64,000 nt of DNA from Myxococcus xanthus (lineage in GTDB: Bacteria; Myxococcota; Myxococcia; Myxococcales; Myxococcaceae), in assembly GCF_006402735.1 (NCBI RefSeq), contig NZ_CP017174.1, positions 1,987,001 to 2,051,000 of the forward strand, in the 5' to 3' direction. Positions 8,476 to 19,530 of the stretch are shown in pieces; position 1 is the first letter of the stretch, and the number at the start of each line of letters is the position of its first letter. Both the position numbers and the translations under genes were made by a program. Under the pieces are notes generated by a model that did no database searches, was not told the DNA's origin, and worked only from the letters and a program-made list of their open reading frames with translations.

Positions 8476-9812
8476 ATGCGACCTCCTCGTCCCTCCCTTC
8501 TGCTGGTGGCCTTCGCTTTCGCCTGGGGGCTCCACGGGCCCAGCGCTCATGCCCAGGGGGCTCGTGCCTCGCTTCCACACCGCCTCCATCTCCAAGCAGT
8601 TCACCGCGTTCTCAATCCGGCTGCTAGAGCAGGAGGGCAAGCTGTCGCTGGACGACGACATCCGAAAACACCTGCCGGAGATGCCCGTCCATGAATGGAC
8701 CATCACCATCGCGCACCTGCTCCATCACACCAACGGGCTACGTGAGCAGGGCGCATTGTTGAACCTGGCTGGGTGGCGTGGCGACGACCTGTACACCGAA
8801 GTGGACATCCTCTAGGCATTGACCCGGCAGCGCGGAGTGAACTTCGAGCCGGGCTCGGAGATTGTGTACGGCAGCGCCGCGGACACGCTGCTGGGCGCCA
8901 TCGTGCGGCGAGTGTCCGGCAAGCCGCTGCGAGCGTTCGCGGATGAGCGCATCTTCAAGCCGCTTGGCATGGCCGACACCCATTTCCACGATGACCACGC
9001 CGAGGTGGTGCCCCGGCGGGCTACGGCGCCCGGCAAGGCGGTGGCTGGAGAATCAGCATGCCGCACATCGACCATTACGGCTCGACCAGTCTGTTCACCA
9101 CAATCACTGACTTGCTGAAGTGGGAGCAGAACCTGCTCGACGCGCGCGTCGGCGGGCTGGAGCTGATTGCGGCGATGCAGACCTCCGGCAGGTTGAACGA
9201 CGGCACCGGCACCGTCACCGGCTACGGCAGCGGCCTGCATCTGTCGGAGTATCGCGGGCTGCGAACCGTGAGCCACGACGGGATGGAAGCCGGCTACCGC
9301 ACGGAGGCGCTCCTCTTCCCGGACCAGCGGCTGGAGGTCACGGGCGGGGCGCAGCGTCAGGTGGGCATGCCCACGGCATTCGTGCACATCGGCGAAGGCG
9401 CATTCCGCCCGGGCGAGTCGATGCACGTGTGGCGCTTCTCCGCCCCCGAGGGTGCCCCGCGTGCGTTGAGCATCCGGGCTACCTGGCCGGCCACGCGGGA
9501 CTTCATCCGGGTGTCGGAGCCCCTGCCCTCGGGCGCTACCGCAGCGACGAACTCGACATGTCGTACACCGTGCGCATCGCGGACAACACGCTGGTGATTC
9601 GCTGGCCACGCCGGGATGAGGTCGTGCTGGAGGCCGTCGGTGGTGACCGCTTCATCGGCTCGCTCGGCGCGGTCACCTTCACGCGGTCGGCGACCGGTGG
9701 GATAGACGGGCTGAGGGGCCGCAGCCGTCGTTTGCGCCATCTGCGTGCGGAGCGAGTGGACCTGTCACGACAGCCGCCCGCCATCAGCACGAGTGCCCCG
9801 GTTCGGCCCTGA
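8476..9812 (+). pseudogene. Serine hydrolase (class C beta-lactamase/DD-peptidase family), multiply broken
   Basis: The pieces align in order to one protein. A signal peptide starts at the ATG at 8476 (SLLLVAFAFAWGLHGPSAHA). A shifted frame then carries the catalytic SxxK as HTASISKQFTAF, with KLSLDDDIRKHLPE and LLHHTNGL. There is an in-frame TAG at 8813, more sequence (GVNFEPGSEIVYGSAADTL), a frameshift near 9040 into GSTSLFTTITDLLKWEQNLL, and a last shift near 9500 into DELDMSYTVRIADNTLVIRW. At least three frameshifts plus one nonsense codon make it non-functional. The intact ancestor would be a secreted beta-lactamase-superfamily hydrolase of about 450 residues. Confidence 0.88.
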
Positions 9813-9885
9813 CAGAGGGCCGGCAGCGCAAACGCAGACGCCCCTTTGGACTTCCCGTTACCGGTGCGCTAATAGTTGTTAGTCA

Positions 9886-12800
9886 ATGAACTCGAGAATA
9901 AACAGCGTGGCTGGGTTGTGGGCCGCGGTGCTTGGCGCGCTCTTGCTCACGGGCTGCACGAAGGATGGTGCGCCGGAGGCCGGCACGGGGGCCGTGCTGC
10001 GGGCTGTGACCTCGCCGGTGACTGTGTCAGAGGCGGTGGCCATCACCAGCCAAGGCATGACGCAGAACGGCGCGGCGCATCGCAATCAGGTGCTGCTCGG
10101 GGTGTTCCAGACCGAGGACTATGAGGTCGAGGCCTTGTTGCGCTTCCCGCAGACGGGCGTGCCGGCTGGGGCGGTGGTGCAGAGCGCGACGCTGCGCTTC
10201 GCGGTGGAGACCTACACCAGTGACTTCTCGATTCGAGGCGCGTACGTGCAGGCGCCCTGGAACCTGGTGGCCAGCGGACTGGGATGGCAGTTTCGCGACG
10301 ACGGGCTGGAGTGGGACCGGCTGGGGGCGGCCGGGCAGGGGACGGACCTGGTTGCCGGTTTGTCGTTCGAGGTCTCCACGTTTCCGGGCACGGTGAGCGT
10401 GCACGAGGTGCCACTCGACGTGGCGGTGGTGCAGTCGTGGGTCGACGACCCGTCGACCAACCAGGGCGTGATGTTGGCGAACTCGAGGATTGGGAAGGTG
10501 GCCAAGGTCTTCACCAGCCTGGCCACCCAGCCTGAGCGTCGGCCGCTCCTCACGATTGAGTACACCCCGCCTGCGCCGCGCAGCGATACCACGCCTCCAT
10601 CCGTTGCAATCACGTCGCCCGCGGCGGGCGCGACGGTGCAGGGCGTGGTCGGCATCGCCGTGGACGCGAGCGACAACGTCGGTGTGGCCAGCGTGCAGCT
10701 GCGCATCGACGGCCGCGACCTTGACTCGACGCAGCTCGACACCCGCCTGTTCCGCAATGGCAACCATTCGTTGACCGCGCACGCGCGCGACGCCGCCGGC
10801 AACCTCACCACCTCGGCGCCGGTCCTCGTCACCGTCGCCAACGCGGTTGTCGACACCACGCCTCCCGAGGTGCAGGTGACCGCGCCCGTTGCGGGAGAGA
10901 CGGTCAGCGGTCCCTTCACGGTGCGGATGAGCGCGAGCGACAACGTGGGCGTCACCCGGGTCCACGTCGAACTCGACGGCGTTCAGGTCGGCGCGGCGGA
11001 CGTGGCCGCACCCTGGTCGGTGACGCTCGACACCGAGGCGCTCCAGCCCTATGGGCTCAGGCATCTGACCGCGGTGGCTTGCGATGCCGCTGGCAATGTC
11101 ACCGTCTCCGCGCCGGTATCCGTCAACGTGAGCGCGCCCCCTCCCGACGTCACGCCGCCCCAGGTCCGAATCGTCGCGCCCGAGAGCGGCGTGACGGTGG
11201 GCGGTACCCTCCAAGTCAGGGTCGACGCCCATGACAATGTGAGGATTGCTGGCGTGCAGTTGCAGGTGAACGGACAGGACTTCGGGGGCGAAGACCTCAG
11301 CTATCCCTATTGGATCAACGTCTCCACCACCCTGCTGGGTGACGGCACCTTCCCGGTGACGGCGGTGGCGCGGGACCGCGCCGGCAACCGGACCACCTCG
11401 GCGCCAGTCATGTTGACCATCGCCAACGGGCCGCCCGTGGTGCTCGATATCCCGGTGGCGCATCCTCGGGTGTGGTTCACGGCGGACCGGCTTGCCCGGG
11501 CCCAGGCGTACTTCGCGCAGCACCCGTACACGCCCGTCGCGAACGTGCAAGCGCCCGAGCAGGCCATCGATGCGGCGATGCACTCGCTGCTCACCGGTAC
11601 CCAGGCGTCATGCCGCGCCGCGATTGACTGGGCGGTACGCACCGAGATTCCCATCTCCGAGAACACGGTGTCGAGCGATCCAGCCCGCTGGTACGGCGAG
11701 GCGGTCATCCTCACCTACGACTGGTGTTTCGCCCACCTGCTTCCGGCGGAGCGCACGCTCCTGGTCAACCGGTGGAACTTCGCCATCGAGGCGCTCAACG
11801 CCAATCCGTGGGGCGGCATCGGCATGGAGGGCAACAACTACTACACGGGGTACTTCCGCAACGCGCTCCTGTGGGCCATTGCCAGCTGGCATGAAAACCA
11901 GCCGTTCGCCAACGAGCTCCTGCAGTACGCGATGAAATCACGCTGGGCCTTCTCGCTGCGGCCCTATCTGGATGGGCCGGGGGCGGGCGGCGCGCCGCAC
12001 GAGGGCTCGACCTACGGCCGCCGGACGTTCGGCTACATGACGGTGCCGTTCACCACGCTGGGCCTGTATGGCCACGACATGTGGAACCAGACCGACTACT
12101 TCATGGCGTCGGTCTTCTGGTCCATCTACTCGACCACGCCGGGGCCCAGCCGGAGGGGCCAGTTCCAGCTGTTCGAGACCTTCCCATTCAATGACGACGA
12201 GCGTTGGCTGAACCGGTGGAATCCCAGCAACACCGCGCAGACGTCGCTGGGCAGCTACTTCGCCCCGCTCATCGAGGAGTGGTCGGACCAGCCCGTCGCG
12301 GGTTATGCCAAACGCTTCCTGGAGCTCACCGGCCATCCGATTGACGACCGTCTCATCCGGTACGTCTACAGCGACACGCTGGCGGCGGTGCCGTCACGTG
12401 ACCTCGCGGAGTTGCCGCTCGACTACCACGCACCTGGACTGGGCATGGTGTACGCCAAGACGGCGTGGGCGCCCGATGCGACCCTGGTCAACCTGCAGTT
12501 CGGTGTGACGGCCAACGCGGGCCATGAGCACCGTGACTCCGGCAACTTCCAGGTGTGGCGCGCGGGCGAGTTCCTGACCCGCGAGACGGTGGGCTACGCC
12601 AACTCCATCGTCGGATACGCCGGTGGCGCGGCGGTCGACTGCGCATCACCCGTGGCGCACAACACGCTCTTGTTCGAGGGGCTGGGCACGGTCGGCTACT
12701 ACCACCACGCGCCGCGAATGCTGCGCCTGGAGTCGTCGTCAGTGGCGAGCTACGCCGCGGTCGACCTCACCGGCGTGTATGACTTGAACGCCGAGTGGGC

Positions 12801-13410
12801 CCACCGAGAGGCCGAGGTCGGCAACCCGCACGCGGGCCGGGTGGTGCGTGAGACCTTGTTCGTGCGTCCGCTCGACACCCTGATTGTGTTCGACCGGCTC
12901 GAAAGCGCACGGGATGACGCCACGGTTGCCAAGACCTTCTTGATTCATTTCCCGGAGCCCCCGGTGCTCATGGGCAACACCTGGTCCGCGAGCAGTAGCG
13001 GGCAGCAGCTGCGGGTCAGTACCCTGGTTCCAGCCAATCCGGTCCGGCGAATCGTCGACGAGCGCGGCCCGGTGCGCGGCGATGGCACCTACCCGTACCC
13101 GGTGGGCCAGTTCCGTGGAGAGATTGAGACCCGCGGGGAGGTGGTGAGTCACTTCCTTCACGTCGTGCAGGCCAAGGCTGTGGCCGACAGCGCGGCGCTG
13201 CAGCTCACGCTCGACGAGACGACGACCGCGTACAGCGTGACGTTGAGTCACCCAACCCGCGGAAGCGCGGTGGTCCGCTTCGAGAAGGGGATTGAGAGCA
13301 CAGGCGGCAGCTTCGGCTACGCCGCCAGCGGCGCGGCCACCCCGGCGCCGCTGCGCGCGGGGGTGCAGGGGATGACTGTCACTCCAAGCGGGCCCGTGTG
13401 GGGCCCGTGA
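9886..13410 (+). CDS. Multidomain lipoprotein: DNRLRE-like module, Ig-like repeats, heparinase II/III-like domain
   Basis: 1174 residues. A lipoprotein signal ends in LLLTGC with Cys at about residue 24. Residues about 45 to 230 form a DNRLRE/CBM96-like beta module (LLRFPQTGVPAGAVVQSATL). Three consecutive bacterial Ig-like domains follow, each starting TPP or similar and containing SDNVGV or HDNVRI and a DAAGN motif (about 235 to 515). From about 525 (VAHPRVWFTADRLARAQAYF) the rest is an alpha/alpha-toroid plus beta-sandwich lyase-like part with AGHEHRDSGNFQVWRAGEF near residue 878, as in heparinase II/III and alginate lyases. It is probably a surface-anchored polysaccharide lyase. Substrate unknown. 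A GC-rich hairpin (CGGGCCC, GGGCCCG) overlaps the stop. Confidence 0.85.
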   Translation: MNSRINSVAGLWAAVLGALLLTGCTKDGAPEAGTGAVLRAVTSPVTVSEAVAITSQGMTQNGAAHRNQVLLGVFQTEDYEVEALLRFPQTGVPAGAVVQSATLRFAVETYTSDFSIRGAYVQAPWNLVASGLGWQFRDDGLEWDRLGAAGQGTDLVAGLSFEVSTFPGTVSVHEVPLDVAVVQSWVDDPSTNQGVMLANSRIGKVAKVFTSLATQPERRPLLTIEYTPPAPRSDTTPPSVAITSPAAGATVQGVVGIAVDASDNVGVASVQLRIDGRDLDSTQLDTRLFRNGNHSLTAHARDAAGNLTTSAPVLVTVANAVVDTTPPEVQVTAPVAGETVSGPFTVRMSASDNVGVTRVHVELDGVQVGAADVAAPWSVTLDTEALQPYGLRHLTAVACDAAGNVTVSAPVSVNVSAPPPDVTPPQVRIVAPESGVTVGGTLQVRVDAHDNVRIAGVQLQVNGQDFGGEDLSYPYWINVSTTLLGDGTFPVTAVARDRAGNRTTSAPVMLTIANGPPVVLDIPVAHPRVWFTADRLARAQAYFAQHPYTPVANVQAPEQAIDAAMHSLLTGTQASCRAAIDWAVRTEIPISENTVSSDPARWYGEAVILTYDWCFAHLLPAERTLLVNRWNFAIEALNANPWGGIGMEGNNYYTGYFRNALLWAIASWHENQPFANELLQYAMKSRWAFSLRPYLDGPGAGGAPHEGSTYGRRTFGYMTVPFTTLGLYGHDMWNQTDYFMASVFWSIYSTTPGPSRRGQFQLFETFPFNDDERWLNRWNPSNTAQTSLGSYFAPLIEEWSDQPVAGYAKRFLELTGHPIDDRLIRYVYSDTLAAVPSRDLAELPLDYHAPGLGMVYAKTAWAPDATLVNLQFGVTANAGHEHRDSGNFQVWRAGEFLTRETVGYANSIVGYAGGAAVDCASPVAHNTLLFEGLGTVGYYHHAPRMLRLESSSVASYAAVDLTGVYDLNAEWAHREAEVGNPHAGRVVRETLFVRPLDTLIVFDRLESARDDATVAKTFLIHFPEPPVLMGNTWSASSSGQQLRVSTLVPANPVRRIVDERGPVRGDGTYPYPVGQFRGEIETRGEVVSHFLHVVQAKAVADSAALQLTLDETTTAYSVTLSHPTRGSAVVRFEKGIESTGGSFGYAASGAATPAPLRAGVQGMTVTPSGPVWGP

Positions 13411-13562
13411 CGGCCTGAACCTGGCCCGCGAGCGACGACGTCCGCCTTCGCGGTGCGCAAGGTCAGCTTGGCGACCGCCGCGCTGCCCGCGACATCGACC
13501 TGGAGCACCGCTGTCTCTCGCTCGGGGCTCGGCTGCAGCCTCGGGCAGCTTGGAAGCTGCAT

Positions 13563-13766
13563 TCAGCCAGGAGATGCCCCTTCCTGGGCTTGCATCAAGG
13601 CTTCCACCTGCTGCTGGATGCCCTGAAGCTGGTCGAGCCTGAGCTTCAGTGCTTCGCGCAGGGCGCGCTCGTCGGTGTGAAGGACCTCGTCATGCAACTC
13701 CGCGATGCTTTCAGACAGGCACGCGTGGAGGACGTGGATCTGCTGCTGGGAGAGCTCCAGGACCAT
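13563..13766 (-). CDS. Small helical protein of 67 residues, unknown function
   Basis: The ATG at 13766 is preceded by AGAGAGGTGACCC, a good ribosome-binding site. The product is almost wholly helical with heptad-like Leu/Ile spacing (LSQQQIHVLHACLSESIAEL, then LKLRLDQLQGIQQQVEALM). It is acidic and has no membrane segment. It could be a coiled-coil adaptor or regulator. I do not recognise a family. The gap 13767 to 14069 downstream of the pyrophosphatase contains two hairpins and no other gene. Confidence 0.65.
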   Translation of the reverse strand: MVLELSQQQIHVLHACLSESIAELHDEVLHTDERALREALKLRLDQLQGIQQQVEALMQAQEGASPG

Positions 13767-13985
13767 GGGTCACCTCTCTGACAGCACAACAACGGAGACA
13801 CGCCACCCTCTCACCCGAGGGCATGGGGGCGAACACGTGCACGACAGGCCGCTGGGGCCGGTGCTGCCGGACCTGAGGACTGGCGCGCAGGCGGTCGCGG
13901 TACACAGTGAGTGTAGTGCGTGCCCGCCCGCAGCCCAGGGGACTCCCGGGCAGGCAAGGCCTCGGCCTCCCCCCGGCGCTCCGGA

Positions 13986-14015
13986 GCACCGCGCGGCTCA
14001 TGGGCCGCGCGGTGC
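13986..14015 (-). terminator. Strong hairpin after hppA (distal)
   Basis: Twelve perfect base pairs, GCACCGCGCGGC with GCCGCGCGGTGC, around the loop TCATGG. It is the second of two hairpins downstream of the pyrophosphatase stop at 14070. Confidence 0.7.
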
Positions 14016-14035
14016 GAGCTGCCGGGAGTGGCGCG

Positions 14036-14056
14036 GCGCCTCGGCATCCGAGGCGC
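14036..14056 (-). terminator. Hairpin after hppA (proximal)
   Basis: Nine perfect pairs, GCGCCTCGG with CCGAGGCGC, around the loop CAT, 13 bases past the pyrophosphatase stop codon. No T-run follows. Confidence 0.65.
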
Positions 14057-14069
14057 TGCGCCGGTGCGA

Positions 14070-16148
<2,079 letters not shown>

Positions 16149-16577
16149 CCAATCCTCCAGAGACGTCCCGGGAGCCTGACCTCGCCGACCGGGTCGCTCG
16201 TGTGCCGCGAAATTTGTACGGAGCGCGTATAGTTGATTTCAGCGCAATCTGGGAGTTTCCTAGGCGCGCCCCAGCAGGTTGGGAGTCCTACCAACGTCCT
16301 GGGCGGGTGCGTCACACCCTCCAGCGCCGGGCCGGTTCTCATGCGGGGCGCGAGTCCAGACGACAGGCGGGGCGGGTGGCTGCATCACCATGGGCCCCAA
16401 GTGCCCGGACTCACTCGCGATTCTACGAAAGATACGGGCCAGTACGTATTCAAGGCCCCGTCTCCACGGAGGCGACGCCCATGGCGCGGCCTTCTCCCGG
16501 GGGGCCCCGTAGGGCTGTGCGCTCAGTCCGGGGGGCGGAGGAGGGGGCTCTGGGCTTCTGTGGTAACGGGTCGCGGC
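16149..16577. other. Gene-free interval upstream of hppA and the 16578 gene
   Basis: This 429-bp interval holds the promoter side of hppA and of the divergent gene at 16578. A small inverted repeat, GTTGG and CCAAC around 8 bases, lies near 16278. I see no convincing gene; the open frames here have poor composition. Confidence 0.5.
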
Positions 16578-17063
16578 ATGAACGCACCGCACCAGTCCAG
16601 TCCACTCCTCGTCACGGCTTTCAATGGCCTGGTCGCTGCCTACGACCGCATGAACGGCAGTACCGCATGGACGTTCCCCGTTCCTGGCAAGTCGGTCCCA
16701 GGGATGCGCCCGCGTCCCACGCACGTGGAGGTGCGGGATGGGCGCGTGTACGTGTTCGCGGGCGGCTCCGAGGGCGTCTTGAAGAAGCGCGTCTTCCTCG
16801 ATGTCCACGCGCTCGACTACGAGAGTGGCCGCCCCCTCTGGACGCAGCGCGTGGCGCCGGCTCATGCGCCGAGCTTCACGTCAGCGTCGGTGCTGGTGGA
16901 AGACGGGCAGGTCATCGTCTCGTACCAAGACGTCTTCGTCGCGTTCGCGGCGGATTCCGGCCGGCCCCAATGGACTCGAAGCAGCGAACATGGGGATGGA
17001 GGCATCTACTCGCTCCAACTTCAGATGGGGGTCCATGGCGCGCGGGCACGCGTGGTGACCTGA
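16578..17063 (+). CDS. PQQ-like (WD40-type) beta-propeller repeat protein, short
   Basis: 161 residues with three or four propeller-blade motifs of the PQQ/BamB type: GLVAAYDRMNGSTAWTFPVP, VHALDYESGRPLWTQRVAP and VFVAFAADSGRPQWTRSSE. Blades alternate with DGRVYVF and DGQVIVS strands. There is no signal peptide. The protein is too short for a closed propeller of seven or eight blades, so it either pairs with others or is a fragment. The gene at 46637 is of the same kind but not closely similar. Role unknown. Confidence 0.65.
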   Translation: MNAPHQSSPLLVTAFNGLVAAYDRMNGSTAWTFPVPGKSVPGMRPRPTHVEVRDGRVYVFAGGSEGVLKKRVFLDVHALDYESGRPLWTQRVAPAHAPSFTSASVLVEDGQVIVSYQDVFVAFAADSGRPQWTRSSEHGDGGIYSLQLQMGVHGARARVVT

Positions 17064-17199
17064 GCCCGCGGGCCCGCCTGGCACGCTCGGGATTGCCGGG
17101 TAGAGTTGCAAATCAATCTCAACGGCATGTGCTTTGTAGGTTCGCGTCCCCTGGGCGTGATGTGGTCGAACAGCTCGGGCATGGTGCCTTCGTCAGGGC

Positions 17200-17853
17200 T
17201 CAACGCGTCCGCGAAGTCCTGCCCTTGCGTGTCGTGGCCGGGACGTCTTCACCGGTGACGGCGCGGGCAAGCCGCTCCGCGTCGGATGTGGCGATTCCGA
17301 GTGAATCGAACACGCCGCTGACGAACATGTTCGCCAGGCCCTGTGCGAGCGCGCGACCTCGTAGTTGCTCCATCAGCGGATGCGAGGTGGGGAGCGCGCT
17401 CCCGGACCGGACGAGCTCCGACAGCGCCGGCCAGAACGTGTCCATCGAGCCCTTGAGCGGCTCGGGGACTTGCTCGTCCGGATGCGGGCCCGCGTAGTCG
17501 ATGTACGCCGGGTCCGTCGCGATGCGGTACAGGGCCGGGTTCTCTGCGGCCCACCGGATGTACGCGACCCCTGAGCGTCGGAAGGCCTCGTGCGGGTCCG
17601 TTGTCCCTTCCGTCGCGGTGATGAGGGTCGCGTTGAGTCGGCGGTTTCCCTCCGTCGCGAGCGCGCGCAGCAGGGCCAGGCGGTCCGCGAAGTGCTTGTA
17701 GGGCGCGGCGGAGGACACCCCCACGCGGCGTCCGACTTCCGCGACGGTGAGCGCGTCGACGCCTTCCTCGCGAATGAGTTCGATGCTGGCTTCCAGCAGG
17801 GCGTGCTTGAGGTCCCCGTGGTGGTACGGGCGTGCTCGCGTCTTCGTGGCCAT
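17200..17853 (-). CDS. TetR family transcriptional regulator
   Basis: 217 residues from the ATG at 17853 (MATKTRARPYHHGDLKHALL). The HTH spans about residues 12 to 58, with LTVAEVGRRVGVSSAAPYKHF as the recognition region, close to the AcrR/TetR consensus. The C-terminal region resembles the WHG (TetR_C_25-type) ligand-binding fold, with YIRWAAENPALYRIATD. A perfect operator-like repeat lies 36 bp upstream, between this gene and the divergent carotenoid oxygenase gene. It is therefore very likely an autoregulated repressor of that gene. Confidence 0.9.
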   Translation of the reverse strand: MATKTRARPYHHGDLKHALLEASIELIREEGVDALTVAEVGRRVGVSSAAPYKHFADRLALLRALATEGNRRLNATLITATEGTTDPHEAFRRSGVAYIRWAAENPALYRIATDPAYIDYAGPHPDEQVPEPLKGSMDTFWPALSELVRSGSALPTSHPLMEQLRGRALAQGLANMFVSGVFDSLGIATSDAERLARAVTGEDVPATTRKGRTSRTR

Positions 17854-17888
17854 GCGTGAAGCCAGGGTAGATGGACAGGCCCTTGTTG

Positions 17889-17915
17889 CAAAGTAAGTAA
17901 GAGTCACTTACTTTG
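17889..17915. promoter_or_regulatory. TetR operator: perfect 10-bp inverted repeat
   Basis: CAAAGTAAGT and ACTTACTTTG are exact reverse complements separated by 7 bases (AAGAGTC). The A/T-rich half sites stand out in the GC-rich background. The site lies centrally in the 99-bp gap between the TetR gene and the carotenoid oxygenase gene, so one dimer pair could repress both promoters. Confidence 0.85.
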
Positions 17916-17952
17916 TGTCTCGACGCGGATTTCATCGCTCCAGGAGCAGCGG

Positions 17953-19326
17953 ATGCGCAGCGCGAATGCCGTGAGTCCATTGTTGCGGTCCCTCTCCCGT
18001 CCCCATGGCTTCGAGCCGCTGCGGGTCGAAGGCCGGCTCCCCGAGTCCCTCCGGGGGACGTTGTTCCGCGCCGGACCGGGCCTCTTCGAGCGCTTTGGCA
18101 CGCGAATCGCGCATGCGTTCGAGGCGGATGGCGCCGTGACGGCGGTGCGCTTCGACGGCCGTGGCGCGCAGGGCGCGAGCCGCATCGTCGAGAGCGCCGG
18201 CTACCGTGCGGAGGAGAAAGCGGGGCGGTTTCTCTACACGTCATCCGCGTCGTGGCTCGATCGGATGCGGGCGGTGATGAGGGACGCGGCGAAGACCACG
18301 GGCAACACCTCGACGTTCCTGTGGAAGGACCGGCTCTTCGCGCTGATGGAGAACGGCTTGCTCCAGGAGATGGACCCCACGACGCTGGAGACGCTCGACG
18401 CCACGGGACTGGGCGTGGTGACGGGGGCCTTCTCCGCGCACCCTCACCGTGTCGCTTCGCTGCGGACGACGTTCAACTTCGGGGTCCGGTATGGCCGGAA
18501 GATGAACATCGACCTGTACGCGCTGCCGGACGACGGGGAACCGTCGAAGCTCGGCACCGTGGAGGCGCCCTGGCAAAGCATGGTGCATGACTTCATGGCG
18601 ACGGAGCGGCACCTCATCCTGTTCGTGGGTCCCGTGCAGTTGAATCTCCTGCGCGCCATGGTCGGCCTGGGAGATGTCACCCAGCTCTTTCGGTGGAGGC
18701 CTGAGCTCGGGGCGCGGCTCATCGTCGTCCCGCTCGATGCCATCCATTCACCCCGGACGTTCGAGCTCGACCCCTTCTGGCTCTGGCATTTCTCGAACGC
18801 CTTCGAGGACGCGGACGGTCCATGTGTCGACTTCTGCCGCTACCCCGAGTTCTCGCTCGGGGAGATTGGAGAAATGGAATCGACCGGGCCCCTCCCATTG
18901 CTGACGCGTGTGCAGCTCGACCTGAAGTCCGGCACGACGCGTGAGACGAAGCTCTTCGATGTTCCCTGCGACTTTCCTCAGGTGCATCCGCGACTGCACG
19001 GCGCGCGGCACGGCACGGTGTTCGCGCAAACCGAGCGGAACGTCGCGGACCGGAACATCCTGGGGGTGACGCGCATCGACCTCGACCGGGGCAGGAGCGC
19101 CGAGTGGGTACTCCCGGCCGGGCATGTGCCGAGCGAGCCCGTGCTCGTGCCGCGCGAAGCGTCACAGGACGCCACCTTCGTGCTCGACCTCGTGTTCGAC
19201 TCGACGACCGACCACTCCTACGTCGCGGTGCTCGACGGCGAGCATCTCGAAGACGGTCCGCTGGCGACCGTTCACTTCGACCAGGCCATTCCCGTGACGT
19301 TTCACGGCAGTTTCGCCGCGATGTGA
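17953..19326 (+). CDS. Carotenoid cleavage oxygenase family protein
   Basis: 457 residues, normal length for the RPE65/apocarotenoid oxygenase family of Fe(II) dioxygenases that cut polyene or stilbene double bonds. The four iron-binding histidines sit in recognisable contexts: SAHPHRVASL, MVHDFMATERHLILF, LWHFSNAFED and a C-terminal VTFHGSFA. Early landmarks are GTLFRAGPGLFERFG and AFEADGAVTAVRFDG. No signal peptide. It is divergent from a TetR gene with a shared operator, so expression is probably inducible. Myxobacteria make carotenoids, but substrate and product here are unknown. Confidence 0.92.
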   Translation: MRSANAVSPLLRSLSRPHGFEPLRVEGRLPESLRGTLFRAGPGLFERFGTRIAHAFEADGAVTAVRFDGRGAQGASRIVESAGYRAEEKAGRFLYTSSASWLDRMRAVMRDAAKTTGNTSTFLWKDRLFALMENGLLQEMDPTTLETLDATGLGVVTGAFSAHPHRVASLRTTFNFGVRYGRKMNIDLYALPDDGEPSKLGTVEAPWQSMVHDFMATERHLILFVGPVQLNLLRAMVGLGDVTQLFRWRPELGARLIVVPLDAIHSPRTFELDPFWLWHFSNAFEDADGPCVDFCRYPEFSLGEIGEMESTGPLPLLTRVQLDLKSGTTRETKLFDVPCDFPQVHPRLHGARHGTVFAQTERNVADRNILGVTRIDLDRGRSAEWVLPAGHVPSEPVLVPREASQDATFVLDLVFDSTTDHSYVAVLDGEHLEDGPLATVHFDQAIPVTFHGSFAAM

Positions 19327-19530
19327 TGCCCTTCAGCGCAGGGCGGCGCCGCAGCCTGGTGGAGCGAGGTCAGAACCTGCTTCAGCCCGAGGGAGAGCTG
19401 TGCCCGGCCGCTCTTCTGGACGGAGCGCTCATGGATGGCCTCCCGCTGGACAGCTTCGCGCGAGAGGCCAATCCATGGCCATCAATGAGCAACGGCGACT
19501 GCCTGCCGCATCAAGCCGCGGCGTGGCGGA

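Noticed and set aside
13411..13562. Remnant gene after the heparinase-like gene
   Set aside because: Readable frames are short and show no recognisable motif; left as non-coding.
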